DNA of 64,000 nt from Pseudomonas sp. IB20 (GTDB lineage Bacteria > Pseudomonadota > Gammaproteobacteria > Pseudomonadales > Pseudomonadaceae): assembly GCF_009707325.1 (NCBI RefSeq), contig NZ_CP046103.1, forward strand, positions 1,101,809 to 1,165,808. Reading direction: 5' to 3'. Below, piece after piece: positions 47,781 to 56,380 of the stretch. Below the pieces are notes generated by a model. The model did no database searches, had not been told where the DNA came from, and saw only the letters and a program-made list of their open reading frames with translations. The position numbers and the translations under genes were made by a program. Position 1 is the stretch's first letter, and every line of letters begins with the position of its first letter.

Positions 47781-48548
47781 TTACTCTTCTTCGCTACCTT
47801 CCGCACGCCAGTAACCCACGGCCTTGAGGAACGCTTCATTGACCTGATGCGTGTCCAGCAGCACACGCCGCACTTGGCGCGACAGCTTGGTTTCCGTCGC
47901 CACGAAGCTGTACAGCGAACCGCTCGGCAGTGTCAGTGTGCGAACGGTCTCGAGCAGGTCGCCCTGGCCGCGTATCACCCAGATCACCTCCACATCCGCA
48001 GCACTTTTCAGCGATTGCTGTTCCGCCGCATTGGCGATTTCAATCACTGCCAGCACCTTACGGCCCGCCGGTAATTCTTCCAGGCGCCGCGCAATGGCGG
48101 GCAGGGCGGTTTCGTCGCCGATCAGCAGGTAGCTGTCAAAAATATCCGGCACGATCATCGAGCCGCGTGGCCCGCCGATGTACAGGTGCTGGCCGACCTG
48201 CACCTGCTCGGCCCAGGTTGAGGCAGGGCCATCGCCGTGCAGCACGAAGTCGATGTCCAACTCGCCAAGGCTCAGGTCGAAGCGCCGTGGCGTGTAGTCG
48301 CGCATGGCCGGTTGCGGGCCCTCGCCCTTGATGTTGAAGGTCGGGCTTTGCAGTGCGGCCTGTTCGGCGGCGTTCTGCGGGAACAGCAGCTTGATGTGGT
48401 CGTCGCTGCCCAGGCTGATAAACCCTGCCAGTTCCGGCCCGCCCAAGGTGATGCGGCGCATGCGCGGGGTGATGTCGACCACCCGCAGCACGTGCAGGCG
48501 ACGCCGTTTGATTTCGTGGGTAACGCGGTGGATAGCTTGCGTATTCAT
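47781..48548 (-). CDS. siderophore-interacting protein (ferric-chelate reductase)
   Basis: 255 residues from ATG 48548. FAD-binding barrel with the family motif MRDYTPRRFD (R-x-Y-T) and an NAD-like domain; HGDGPASTWAEQVQVGQHL and GGPRGSM are typical of the SIP/YqjH group. It reduces ferric siderophores in the cytoplasm. It overlaps the upstream PadR regulator gene by ATGA, the same pairing as E. coli yqjI-yqjH, where the reductase is controlled by nickel and iron. Confidence 0.9.
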   Translation of the reverse strand: MNTQAIHRVTHEIKRRRLHVLRVVDITPRMRRITLGGPELAGFISLGSDDHIKLLFPQNAAEQAALQSPTFNIKGEGPQPAMRDYTPRRFDLSLGELDIDFVLHGDGPASTWAEQVQVGQHLYIGGPRGSMIVPDIFDSYLLIGDETALPAIARRLEELPAGRKVLAVIEIANAAEQQSLKSAADVEVIWVIRGQGDLLETVRTLTLPSGSLYSFVATETKLSRQVRRVLLDTHQVNEAFLKAVGYWRAEGSEEE

Positions 48549-49066
48549 TGGTTTTTCCCGTCGGCAATAGCTTGAGCGGTGCCGTTGAGCAGCGCCGCGA
48601 CACGAACGATTTCTTCCGGGCTCCATTGCCCGTGGTGCGAATGCAAGGCGTGGCGCAGGTTGTGCACCGCTTCGTGGATCTCGGGTGGGCGGTCCTGGCC
48701 CCGCAGCGCGCGCTTGCTCACGTCGATGCGCATGCGCACACCGTCCAGCGCAACGGCTTGCTCGCTTAAGAAGAGACGACCGGCGTCGGTGATTGTGTAA
48801 CGTTTTTTTCCACCATCGGCGTCGCCCTGGATCAAATCGCTCTCTTCCAGAAAGGTCAGGGTCGGGTAGATCACGCCGGGGCTTGGGGTGTAGGCGCCGT
48901 CGAACAAGCTTTCGATCTGGCGGATCAAGTCATAGCCATGGCACGGCTGTTCGGCGATGAGGGCTGGCAGCAGCAGTTTCAAATCACCGGGTGCAAACAC
49001 CCGGGGGCCGCGACCGCGGCCGGCGCGGGGGTCAAAACCGTCGCGCTGGTGAGGATGGTCTCGCAT
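48545..49066 (-). CDS. PadR-family regulator (NfeR/YqjI-like)
   Basis: 173 residues. The winged helix is FAPGDLKLLLPALIAEQPCHGYDLI...SPGVIYPTLTFLEESDLI, followed by a helical dimer domain. The first 25 residues are rich in His, Asp and Arg (MRDHPHQRDG), as in YqjI where the N-terminal extension senses nickel. It is co-translated with the SIP gene and a perfect palindrome lies 32-49 bases upstream of its start, so autoregulation is likely. Confidence 0.9.
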   Translation of the reverse strand: MRDHPHQRDGFDPRAGRGRGPRVFAPGDLKLLLPALIAEQPCHGYDLIRQIESLFDGAYTPSPGVIYPTLTFLEESDLIQGDADGGKKRYTITDAGRLFLSEQAVALDGVRMRIDVSKRALRGQDRPPEIHEAVHNLRHALHSHHGQWSPEEIVRVAALLNGTAQAIADGKNQ

Positions 49067-49592
49067 GGTAGGCGCCTCTATGTGTGTCTAGATATAACGT
49101 AAGATATATCTTACGAGCTACGCAAGGGCTCCTGACAGACGGTCTGCTGCTGCTCATGCATGCTCGTGCTTCGTTAGTTGCTTTGCCCAAGTAAATGTTA
49201 TTGTTTTTTAGTTCATGTAATCCTGTTCTTACATACGGGTCTTACGCTAAAGAATTCTCATTAATCCTCATGTAGTTCAATTCTTACAGCTGGTTTTAAA
49301 GTTTTGGCACATTGCCATAATTTTCCTATGTGTCTTGATGTAACCCGGCTACGCCATTCAGCGAATTACCCGGCTTACATCCGCTGGTTTGAAATAGAAA
49401 CTTGCCTCGCCTCGAACGGGTCCTGATTAGCAATACAAATAGTTGGAAAAACGCTTCACGCACCACAGCGTGATCCAAACGTTTGCTGAGTTGATATCAG
49501 GCACTACCACCGCTCGGCGCTTGCTGAATAAGTCCTACGCACCATTGCGGCAGGGTTTTTTATGACATTTATCAATGTGTGAGTACTTGCTA
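49067..49592. promoter_or_regulatory. AT-rich region upstream of the pilus operon
   Basis: 526 bases between the divergent PadR gene and the first pilin. It holds the PadR operator at its left end and then mostly AT-rich sequence, unlike the flanking coding DNA, with a repeated ACCCGGCT (49345 and 49368 areas). Such regions are often bound by H-NS-like MvaT. I saw no inverted repeats that would suggest an invertible promoter. Confidence 0.45.
49098..49115. promoter_or_regulatory. perfect 18-bp palindrome, likely PadR operator
   Basis: CGTAAGATATATCTTACG is a perfect palindrome upstream of the padR-SIP operon, at a typical promoter position. Confidence 0.75.
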
Positions 49593-50114
49593 ATGAAAAC
49601 CAAAATGAAAACTGCGCTGTTGTCTATCGGGCTGCTGATGGGTTCGACTTCCGTTGCTCTTGCGGCCGATGGAACGGTTACGTTTTTGGGTTCGGTCCAC
49701 TCCGGTGCTTGCTCTATCAAGCCTGACTCTGTTGACCAGACAGTTAACTTGGGTGCGATCGCCAAGCATCAGCTGGAATCGGGCGGCAAGTCTGAAGCCC
49801 GGCGCGTGCTGATCGAACTTGAAGGCTGCGACCTGACTGGCCTCACCGATAACACGGTGACGACCACCTTCACCGCTGCACCTTCCAGCGCTGTTCCGGG
49901 TGCGATTGGCACCGTGGGTGGCGCGGGCGGCGTGGGCATCATGATGAGCCATGGCGGTAAAGCCATTGAACTGGGCGTACCGACCACCCCGCAGGCCATT
50001 TCCACCGGTAATAACACGTTGGAATTCGGTGCCTATGTACAAGGCGCGGCAACCGGCGCAATCGTCCCAGGTGGTTTCAGCGCAGTCACCAACTTCACCT
50101 TGGCTTATCAGTAA
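49593..50114 (+). CDS. major fimbrial subunit (chaperone-usher pilin)
   Basis: 173 residues from ATG 49593 (ATGs at 49575 and 49605 are alternatives). Signal peptide to SVALA before ADGTVTF. Fim-type pilin: the N-terminal donor strand GTVTFLGSVHSGACSI, a Cys pair (in SGAC and EGCDLTG) and the C-terminal SAVTNFTLAYQ. First gene of the operon, followed by a strong hairpin that may raise its mRNA level, which fits the major subunit. Confidence 0.9.
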   Translation: MKTKMKTALLSIGLLMGSTSVALAADGTVTFLGSVHSGACSIKPDSVDQTVNLGAIAKHQLESGGKSEARRVLIELEGCDLTGLTDNTVTTTFTAAPSSAVPGAIGTVGGAGGVGIMMSHGGKAIELGVPTTPQAISTGNNTLEFGAYVQGAATGAIVPGGFSAVTNFTLAYQ

Positions 50115-50119
50115 GTTTT

Positions 50120-50146
50120 GCCCCCGCCACTTCGGTGGTGGGGGGC
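50120..50146 (+). terminator. hairpin after the major pilin gene
   Basis: GCCCCCGCCAC-TTCG-GTGGTGGGGGGC with a UUCG loop and no T-run: likely a partial terminator or mRNA 3' stabiliser between first and second pilin. Confidence 0.7.
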
Positions 50147-50165
50147 AACTTGGCGGGAGATAAAG

Positions 50166-50726
50166 GTGAACACATTCATAAGTCTCGCTATTGCCTCTTC
50201 CTTGATGTTGCTCCTCAGCCCTTGCGCTTTCGCCCAGGCGCCTGCGCAAGGCGAGGGTGTGGTCACGCTCGGAGGCGAGGTCGTTGACTCAGCCTGCGGG
50301 CTGGAATTGGCCAGTGTCGATCAAGCCATCGATATGACCCCTGAACCGATCGGCCGGCTGTTGCGCAACGCGAGGGGCGAGGTACATCCCTTCGAGCTGC
50401 GTTTGGTCAATTGCTCACTGAGTCGTCCCGACCCGTCGCGCCCCGGTGCAAGCCTGCCGGATTGGCAGCATATGCGCGTGACGTTTGACGCACCGACGGA
50501 CCGAGCCGGGCAATCCTTTGCGCTGTTTGGCAACTCAGAGGGGGTGGCGCTGCATATTGCCGACGCTTTGGGCCAGGAGAGTGTGCCGGGCGTGCCAATG
50601 GCGTTGGTTCCATTGGTGGATGGCGACATGACGCTTAGCTACACGATGTGGTTGGTCGGCAACGGATCACCACTGACGGCCGGGCCTCACAGCGCCGCAG
50701 TGCGGTTCAAGTTGGAATACTTTTGA
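50166..50726 (+). CDS. minor fimbrial subunit
   Basis: 186 residues from GTG 50166 (GGAG upstream); signal peptide to CAFAQA. Pilin features: GVVTLGGEVVDSACGLE, a second Cys (VNCSLSRP) and C-terminal SAAVRFKLEYF. It lies between the major pilin and the usher gene and could be a terminator or adaptor subunit. It ends 19 bases before the usher gene and has a weaker match to the consensus pilin end, with F in place of Q after the penultimate Tyr. Confidence 0.88.
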   Translation: MNTFISLAIASSLMLLLSPCAFAQAPAQGEGVVTLGGEVVDSACGLELASVDQAIDMTPEPIGRLLRNARGEVHPFELRLVNCSLSRPDPSRPGASLPDWQHMRVTFDAPTDRAGQSFALFGNSEGVALHIADALGQESVPGVPMALVPLVDGDMTLSYTMWLVGNGSPLTAGPHSAAVRFKLEYF

Positions 50727-50745
50727 ACATTGATGGACTGCTTTC

Positions 50746-53373
50746 ATGTTGAATACGTCGAAAGTTAAAAATACGCTGCGCCCAAGCTTGTTTGGCGGGT
50801 TGATATCACTGGCGGGAACGGCATTGGGTGCCGGGGATATCGAGTTTAATACCGACGTTCTTGATCTGAGTGATCGCTCCAATATTGACTTGTCCCAGTT
50901 CGCGCGCAGTGGTTTTATTCTGCCGGGTACTTACTCGATGGTGGTGCAGATTAATTCACAGGCGCTCTCTGAGCAGTCGGTGGCGTTCTACCCTCCCGAT
51001 AATGATCCCAAAGGCAGTCAGGCCTGTATATCGCCCGCGCTCGTGCAGCAGTTGGGGCTTAAAGAGTCCGACGCAGACAAACTGACGTGGTGGAAAGGCG
51101 GGGAGTGCCTGGACACAGAAGGCTTGCCGGGCATGGAGGTCAGTGGCGACCTGGCCACCTCCACACTGAGCATCAGCCTGCCCCAAGCCTACCTTGAATA
51201 CAGCGACATTAATTGGGACCCGCCCTCGCGTTGGGATGAAGGCGTGCCGGGGCTGTTGGTTGACTACAACCTGACGGCGCTGACCAGCTACCGCAGGGAC
51301 AACGGCAACCGTAATAATCTCTCAGGTAACGGCACAATTGGCGCCAATGCCGGGGCTTGGCGCCTGCGTGCCGATTGGCAGGGGCGTGTCGAAAAAACAC
51401 GCGATGGCGGGTCTAGGCCGCAACGGCTGGAGTGGAGTCGCTACTACGCTTATCGCGCCATTCCAGCGCTCAAAGCGCGCTTGGTGGTGGGCGAGGATTA
51501 CCTGTATTCGGACCTGTTCGACAGCTTCCGCTTTACCGGTGCCGCGCTCAATTCGGATGAAAGCCAGCTGCCACCTAACCTGCGCGGCTACGCCCCGGAA
51601 GTGGTCGGCGTGGCCAAGACCAATGCCAAGGTCGTTATCAGCCAACAGGGACGTGTGTTGTATGAAACCCTGGTGGCAGCAGGCCCTTTTCGCATTCAAG
51701 ACCTCAATGACGCCGTCAGCGGCAGGCTGGATGTGCGGGTGGAAGAGCAGGATGGTTCGGTGCACACCTCTCAGGTCGATACGGCCGGTGTTCCCTACCT
51801 GACACGCCCGGGTCGCGTTCGCTACAAACTGGCGACGGGGCGGCCGTCCAATCTCCAGTACGGCGCCGAGGGCGACTTTTTCGGCACGGGTGAATTCTCC
51901 TGGGGCGTGAGTAATGGCTGGTCGCTGTTTGGCGGGGGCATCACCGATAACAACTATCGAGCGCTTTCCGTTGGGGTGGGTCGAGACTTGTTGGCGTTCG
52001 GGGCCATTTCGTTGGATGCCACACAGTCCCGCGCCGAGGTGTGGAACCAGACGCTGTCGGGTAAATCCTACCGCCTTCAATACTCCAAGAACTTTGAAGA
52101 GTACGACAGCCAAGTGACCTTCGCCGGTTACCGGTTCTCCGAAAAAAACTACTTGAGTATGAGTGAGTACCTGGACGCCCGGCATTACGGGATGAACGGT
52201 GAACGCCGTGGGGAGGGCGTGTACGACCAGTACGGTAACTACATCGAGAACTGGAGGCCGATTGGCGGCAGCAAGGCGCAGTATACGGTGACGGTCAACA
52301 AGCAGTTTCGTGACCTGGGCGCCACCGTCTACGCCAGTTACAACAAGCAGACGTATTGGGATCGGCCGGACACTCATCGCTGGAACCTGTCGGTGTCGCG
52401 CTACTTCAATCTGGGCACGGTCAAAAACATGAGCCTGTCCCTGAACACGTACCGCACCCGGGATTACAACTACAAGGACAACGGCGTGTCGCTGACGGTC
52501 AGCCTGCCGTTGGGGCCTACCGGCACACTGTCGCTGGATGCCAACCGAGGCGCAGGCACTAACCGTTTTTCAACGCGCTACAGCGATCGAATCGATGAGC
52601 GCAACAGCTACCAACTCACAGCCGCCAACAACTCCGCCAGTGGTTATCTGAGCCATGTTGGCGAACAGGCCGACGTCAATCTCAGCGTCAGCCAGCAAGA
52701 AGGCAATTACAGCAGCCTGAGTATGTCGGCTCGCGGCGGCGGCACGCTCACGGCTGACGGGGGCGCGTTGCATCGTTCCACCAGTACCGGCGGCACCCGC
52801 CTGATGGTCGACACCGCAGGTGTGGCCGATGTACCGGTGCGCGGTTACGGCACACCGACCCGCAGTAACGCCTTCGGCAAGGCCGTCATTGCCGATGTCA
52901 GCAGCTATCAACGCACGGCGGCCAGTGTTGATTTGGCGAGCCTGCCGAGCAACGTCGAAGCCACGCAATCCGTCACTCAACTGACTCTCACTGAAGGGGC
53001 TATTGGTTACCGCTCGCTGGAGGTGATTTCCGGTGCGAAGGCCATGGCGGTTCTGCGCCTGAGCGATGGCAGTTCACCACCCTTCGGCGCCACGGTGAAA
53101 AACCTGAAGCAGCAGGACACCGGGATTGTGAATGACGGCGGCAACGTCTACCTCAGCGGCATTCAGGCCGGCGATCAGATGGTTGTCAGTTGGGGCGGTG
53201 CCGAGCAATGCAGGCTCACGCTTCCGGTCATTTTGCCCGCTGATGGCTTGACCGACGCCTTGCAACTGCACTGCCAAAGAGTCGTTGCTGAGCCGTCCTT
53301 GCCCGAACCCACCTTGCCCCAACCAGCCGCGCTGACTGGCAACTCTATCGACACGGAGAACACATCCTCATGA
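50746..53373 (+). CDS. outer-membrane usher protein
   Basis: 875 residues, FimD/PapC family. N-terminal domain (IEFNTDVLDLSDRSNIDLSQF), 24-strand pore (LRGYAPEVVGVAKTNAKVVI; GPFRIQDL; RGYGTPTRSNAFG after the plug-like region) and C-terminal domains (PFGATVKNLK; GIVNDGGNVYLSGI; CRLTLPV). It builds the pilus and secretes subunits delivered by the chaperone. It overlaps the chaperone gene by ATGA. Confidence 0.97.
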   Translation: MLNTSKVKNTLRPSLFGGLISLAGTALGAGDIEFNTDVLDLSDRSNIDLSQFARSGFILPGTYSMVVQINSQALSEQSVAFYPPDNDPKGSQACISPALVQQLGLKESDADKLTWWKGGECLDTEGLPGMEVSGDLATSTLSISLPQAYLEYSDINWDPPSRWDEGVPGLLVDYNLTALTSYRRDNGNRNNLSGNGTIGANAGAWRLRADWQGRVEKTRDGGSRPQRLEWSRYYAYRAIPALKARLVVGEDYLYSDLFDSFRFTGAALNSDESQLPPNLRGYAPEVVGVAKTNAKVVISQQGRVLYETLVAAGPFRIQDLNDAVSGRLDVRVEEQDGSVHTSQVDTAGVPYLTRPGRVRYKLATGRPSNLQYGAEGDFFGTGEFSWGVSNGWSLFGGGITDNNYRALSVGVGRDLLAFGAISLDATQSRAEVWNQTLSGKSYRLQYSKNFEEYDSQVTFAGYRFSEKNYLSMSEYLDARHYGMNGERRGEGVYDQYGNYIENWRPIGGSKAQYTVTVNKQFRDLGATVYASYNKQTYWDRPDTHRWNLSVSRYFNLGTVKNMSLSLNTYRTRDYNYKDNGVSLTVSLPLGPTGTLSLDANRGAGTNRFSTRYSDRIDERNSYQLTAANNSASGYLSHVGEQADVNLSVSQQEGNYSSLSMSARGGGTLTADGGALHRSTSTGGTRLMVDTAGVADVPVRGYGTPTRSNAFGKAVIADVSSYQRTAASVDLASLPSNVEATQSVTQLTLTEGAIGYRSLEVISGAKAMAVLRLSDGSSPPFGATVKNLKQQDTGIVNDGGNVYLSGIQAGDQMVVSWGGAEQCRLTLPVILPADGLTDALQLHCQRVVAEPSLPEPTLPQPAALTGNSIDTENTSS

Positions 53374-54131
53374 TGCTCAACACACGCCTTACCGCACAGG
53401 CTTTTGCGCTGCTGGTTCTAGGCTTGAGCCAGGGCGCTTACGCCGCCGTTGGCCTGGACCGCACCCGGGTGATTTTTGACGGTGGCAAAGACGCCACCAG
53501 CGTGAACATCACCAACAACAACACCCAGTTGCCGTATCTGGCTCAGGGCTGGATTGAGGATGAAGCGGGTAAAAAAATTACCTCACCCTTGATCGTGCTG
53601 CCACCGGTGCAACGCTTGGAGCCGGGCAAACAAAGCCAGGTGAAAGTGCAGGCGCTGCCGGCCGCCAAATCGCTACCGCAGGACCGAGAGACGGTCTTCT
53701 ACTTCAACCTGAGGGAAATTCCGCCACGCAGCGATAAGGCCAATACCCTGCAGATTGCGCTGCAAACCCGCATCAAGTTGTTCTACCGCCCGCAAGCTAT
53801 TACGCCCAGCCAGCAAGACTTGTCCAACCCGTGGCAAGAAAAGCTGACCCTCACCCTGCAAGGCGAGCGTTATCAGGTGAACAACCCGACGCCTTACTAC
53901 GTGACCCTGGTGGATGCGCGCAGCACCAAGGACGGCAAGACCGTGGCCGGCTTTGAGCCGCTGATGATCCCGCCCAAAGGCTCGCTGCCCATGGGCCCAA
54001 CGGCCAAGGCTCTCGGCGCCAAACCTTATCTGGCCTACGTGAATGACTACGGCGGACGCCCGTTGATGGCCTTCACCTGCACCGACAGTACGTGCACGGT
54101 GAACACGCAAGTATCCGCGCCTAATGAGTAG
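53370..54131 (+). CDS. periplasmic pilus chaperone
   Basis: 253 residues, PapD family. Signal peptide to GAYAAVGLDRTRVIF. The conserved Arg (about 33) and Lys (about 135 in TRIKLFYRP) anchor the subunit C-terminus; VFYFNLREIPP and NPTPYYVTL are family signatures. The long F1-G1 region with alternating hydrophobics (SQVKVQAL) donates the missing strand to pilins. Located after the usher gene, which it overlaps by 4 bases. Confidence 0.97.
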   Translation: MMLNTRLTAQAFALLVLGLSQGAYAAVGLDRTRVIFDGGKDATSVNITNNNTQLPYLAQGWIEDEAGKKITSPLIVLPPVQRLEPGKQSQVKVQALPAAKSLPQDRETVFYFNLREIPPRSDKANTLQIALQTRIKLFYRPQAITPSQQDLSNPWQEKLTLTLQGERYQVNNPTPYYVTLVDARSTKDGKTVAGFEPLMIPPKGSLPMGPTAKALGAKPYLAYVNDYGGRPLMAFTCTDSTCTVNTQVSAPNE

Positions 54132-54152
54132 CGCCTGCTGCCGGAGAAAATC

Positions 54153-54725
54153 ATGAAGTCGCATAACGTGAAGCTCTTGGGCGGTGTGTTACTGGCCTTG
54201 GCAGGGCGCGCCTACGCCGAGGATGTCGAAGGCATGAATGGAATGCTCAACGTGAGCGGGTCCATGCACGAAATGCCGTGCAGCCTGGAGATGACCTCGC
54301 AGCATCAAACGATTGACCTGGGCGCTCTATCAACCAGCCGCCTGCAGCGGCCCGGTGATCAGGCCGCAACGGTGGTCTTTCAACTGCGGTTTGCCGATTG
54401 CCAACGCAGCGCGGGCGGCATCCGTAATGAACGCACGGGGAACCTGACGTGGAGTGCCCATCAACCCGTGGTGTCGGTGATGTTTTTTGCGCCCGCCGAT
54501 GCCGATGACTCACGGCTGGTCAAAGTGCAAGGCATCACCGGGATGGGCCTGCGCTTGACCGATTCCCTAGGCCGGGATGTACAGCTGGGCTCAAGGGGCC
54601 AACCGCTGTTTTTGCCCTTGGGCGGCAGCACCCAGACCTGGAATGTCCAACCCACGCGCACCTCCGCGCCGTTGACCAGCGGGGCATTTCGGACCGTGGT
54701 GGATTTCAGGCTCAATTATGAGTGA
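54153..54725 (+). CDS. fimbrial subunit
   Basis: 190 residues, signal peptide to RAYAEDVEG. Pilin fold: GMLNVSGSMHEMPCSLEM, a second Cys in FADCQRS, and the terminal SGAFRTVVDFRLNYE. It follows the chaperone gene by 21 bases; probably a minor or adaptor subunit. It ends with a Tyr-Glu tail like the pilin at 55255. It differs from the first pilin, so it is not a duplicate. Confidence 0.88.
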   Translation: MKSHNVKLLGGVLLALAGRAYAEDVEGMNGMLNVSGSMHEMPCSLEMTSQHQTIDLGALSTSRLQRPGDQAATVVFQLRFADCQRSAGGIRNERTGNLTWSAHQPVVSVMFFAPADADDSRLVKVQGITGMGLRLTDSLGRDVQLGSRGQPLFLPLGGSTQTWNVQPTRTSAPLTSGAFRTVVDFRLNYE

Positions 54726-54735
54726 GGGCAGAACA

Positions 54736-55230
54736 ATGGCTAAGTCAACCGGCTCGTGGGCCATTCTTGTCGCGGGCGGCCTGCTGTGGGCGGCCAGCCA
54801 AGGTGTGCAGGCCGACACCAACCTGACCATCCGCGCGGTCATCATCGCGGCTCCGCCGTGTGTCATTAACAGCGGCGGTACGCTGGATGTGCCGTTTGGC
54901 AATGACCTGCTGACGTCACGGATTGACGGGGTCAATTACCGTCGAGCGGTGCCTTACACCGTCGTCTGTGATTCGCCCTTCAACAACGCGATGACCCTGG
55001 AACTCAAGGGCACAGCGGCTTCGTTTGACCGCAACGTGCTGTTGACGCGCAAGCCGGACCTTGGGGTGAAGCTGTTCGTGAACGGTGCCGATTGGCCGCT
55101 GAACACTGCGGTGAATTTTACTCACCCAAACTTCCCAACCGTGCAGGCGGTGCCCGTCAAGCGGGCTGGCAGCACGCTGACGGGCGGGGCTTTTGATGCC
55201 GCCGCCACCCTTGTGGTCGATTACCAATGA
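54736..55230 (+). CDS. fimbrial subunit
   Basis: 164 residues from ATG 54736 (GAGGG 7 bases upstream; an ATG at 54718 is possible). Signal peptide to SQGVQADTNL. PapF/PapK-like pilin: TIRAVIIAAPPCVINSGGTLDV, second Cys in YTVVCDSP, PVKRAGSTLTGGAFDAAATL and terminal VVDYQ. Closely related to the next subunit; the two probably form tip or adaptor units. Confidence 0.88.
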   Translation: MAKSTGSWAILVAGGLLWAASQGVQADTNLTIRAVIIAAPPCVINSGGTLDVPFGNDLLTSRIDGVNYRRAVPYTVVCDSPFNNAMTLELKGTAASFDRNVLLTRKPDLGVKLFVNGADWPLNTAVNFTHPNFPTVQAVPVKRAGSTLTGGAFDAAATLVVDYQ

Positions 55231-55254
55231 AGTCGATTACCATGAAGATGACCC

Positions 55255-55734
55255 ATGACCTGTTGGCAGCAGCGAGCGTTGCTCGCCTTGTGTTCCATCG
55301 GCCTTTGCAGCGGTGCGTCGGCCAACCTGACGTTCAGCGGTACGTTGAACGAGCCCCCGCCGTGCACGATTGATGCGGGCAACACGATTGAAGTGGATTT
55401 TGGCGATGTGGGGGTCAAGCGTGTCGACGGTGAGCGATACCGCAGGGCGGTTGCCTACACCATCAACTGTAGCGCCGCCACGCTGCCGTGGGAACTGAAG
55501 TTGAGTGTCAACGGTACCGCCACGACGTTTGACGGCGCAGCGGTGCAGAGCAGCGTGCCTGCGCTGGGCATTCGGCTGTTTCAGAACAACGTGCCGTTTT
55601 TACTCAATACGCCACTGGATATCACCGTGTCGTCACCGCCGGTATTGGAAGCCGTCCCCGTCAAACAACCCGGTGCAAACCTGACCCCCGCAAGGTTTAC
55701 AGCGGTGGCCACGCTGCTGGCGGAATACGAGTAG
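55255..55734 (+). CDS. fimbrial subunit
   Basis: 159 residues with signal peptide to SGASANLTF. Pilin features: FSGTLNEPPPCTIDAGNTIEV, Cys in YTINCSAA, PVKQPGANLTPARFTAVATLL and AEYE. Same type as the preceding gene (shared DVxGVNYRRAV-like segment: VKRVDGERYRRAVAY), so one arose by duplication of the other. Confidence 0.88.
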   Translation: MTCWQQRALLALCSIGLCSGASANLTFSGTLNEPPPCTIDAGNTIEVDFGDVGVKRVDGERYRRAVAYTINCSAATLPWELKLSVNGTATTFDGAAVQSSVPALGIRLFQNNVPFLLNTPLDITVSSPPVLEAVPVKQPGANLTPARFTAVATLLAEYE

Positions 55735-55745
55735 GAGTCACATCT

Positions 55746-56294
55746 ATGCGATATCAATGGGTTCATAAGGGGTGGCCACGCGTCGGGCTGGCCGTACTGC
55801 TCAGCGTTGGCCTGACCCCCCAGGGGCAAGCAGCGGACAATCTGAGTTTCAAGGGCAACCTGGTGGAAGAGGCCTGCACTATCCGGCCGGGCGACGAAGC
55901 CATCACGCTGGAACTGTGGGACGTGACCAGCAAGCACCTCTACATCAACACGCGCACGCAAGGTAAGGGTTTCAAGCTGCACCTGGAGGACTGCGACACC
56001 ACCATCGGCAAGACGGTCACCATCCTCTTTGGCGGCACGGAAAACACCGCGCTGCCCGGCTTGTTCGCGCTCGATGGTGGCAGTGGCGCCTCAGGCATTG
56101 GCGTGGGCCTGGAGACCGTCGCCAACAAGCCGTTGCCCTTGAATGCCGTCAGTGACGAACAGGTATTGATTGACGGCAACAATGTGATCGACCTCAAGGC
56201 TTATGTGCAGGGTGAGCCGCAGGCCATCCGGGATGAAACCATCGGGCATGGGACGTTCACGGTGACTTCTACTTTTACGCTGGACTATCCCTAA
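55746..56294 (+). CDS. fimbrial subunit
   Basis: 182 residues with a signal peptide to PQGQAADNLSF. Major-type pilin: FKGNLVEEACTIRPGDEAI, Cys in LEDCDTTI, GIGVGLETVANKPLPLNAV and terminal TVTSTFTLDYP. It closes the set of intact subunits and precedes the damaged adhesin gene by 86 bases. Confidence 0.88.
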   Translation: MRYQWVHKGWPRVGLAVLLSVGLTPQGQAADNLSFKGNLVEEACTIRPGDEAITLELWDVTSKHLYINTRTQGKGFKLHLEDCDTTIGKTVTILFGGTENTALPGLFALDGGSGASGIGVGLETVANKPLPLNAVSDEQVLIDGNNVIDLKAYVQGEPQAIRDETIGHGTFTVTSTFTLDYP

Positions 56295-56380
56295 ACCTCA
56301 ACTCTCTTCTGGGCAGCCTCAAGGCACGAACCGAATGTTCGTGGGGCGGTGTCTGGGTGGGTGAGCAACGAGAGATCAAA

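Noticed and set aside
49309..49325. Possible sigma-54 promoter (TTGGCACATTGCC) upstream of the pilus operon
   Set aside because: The spacing between GG and GC is 6 bases, not the 10 needed.
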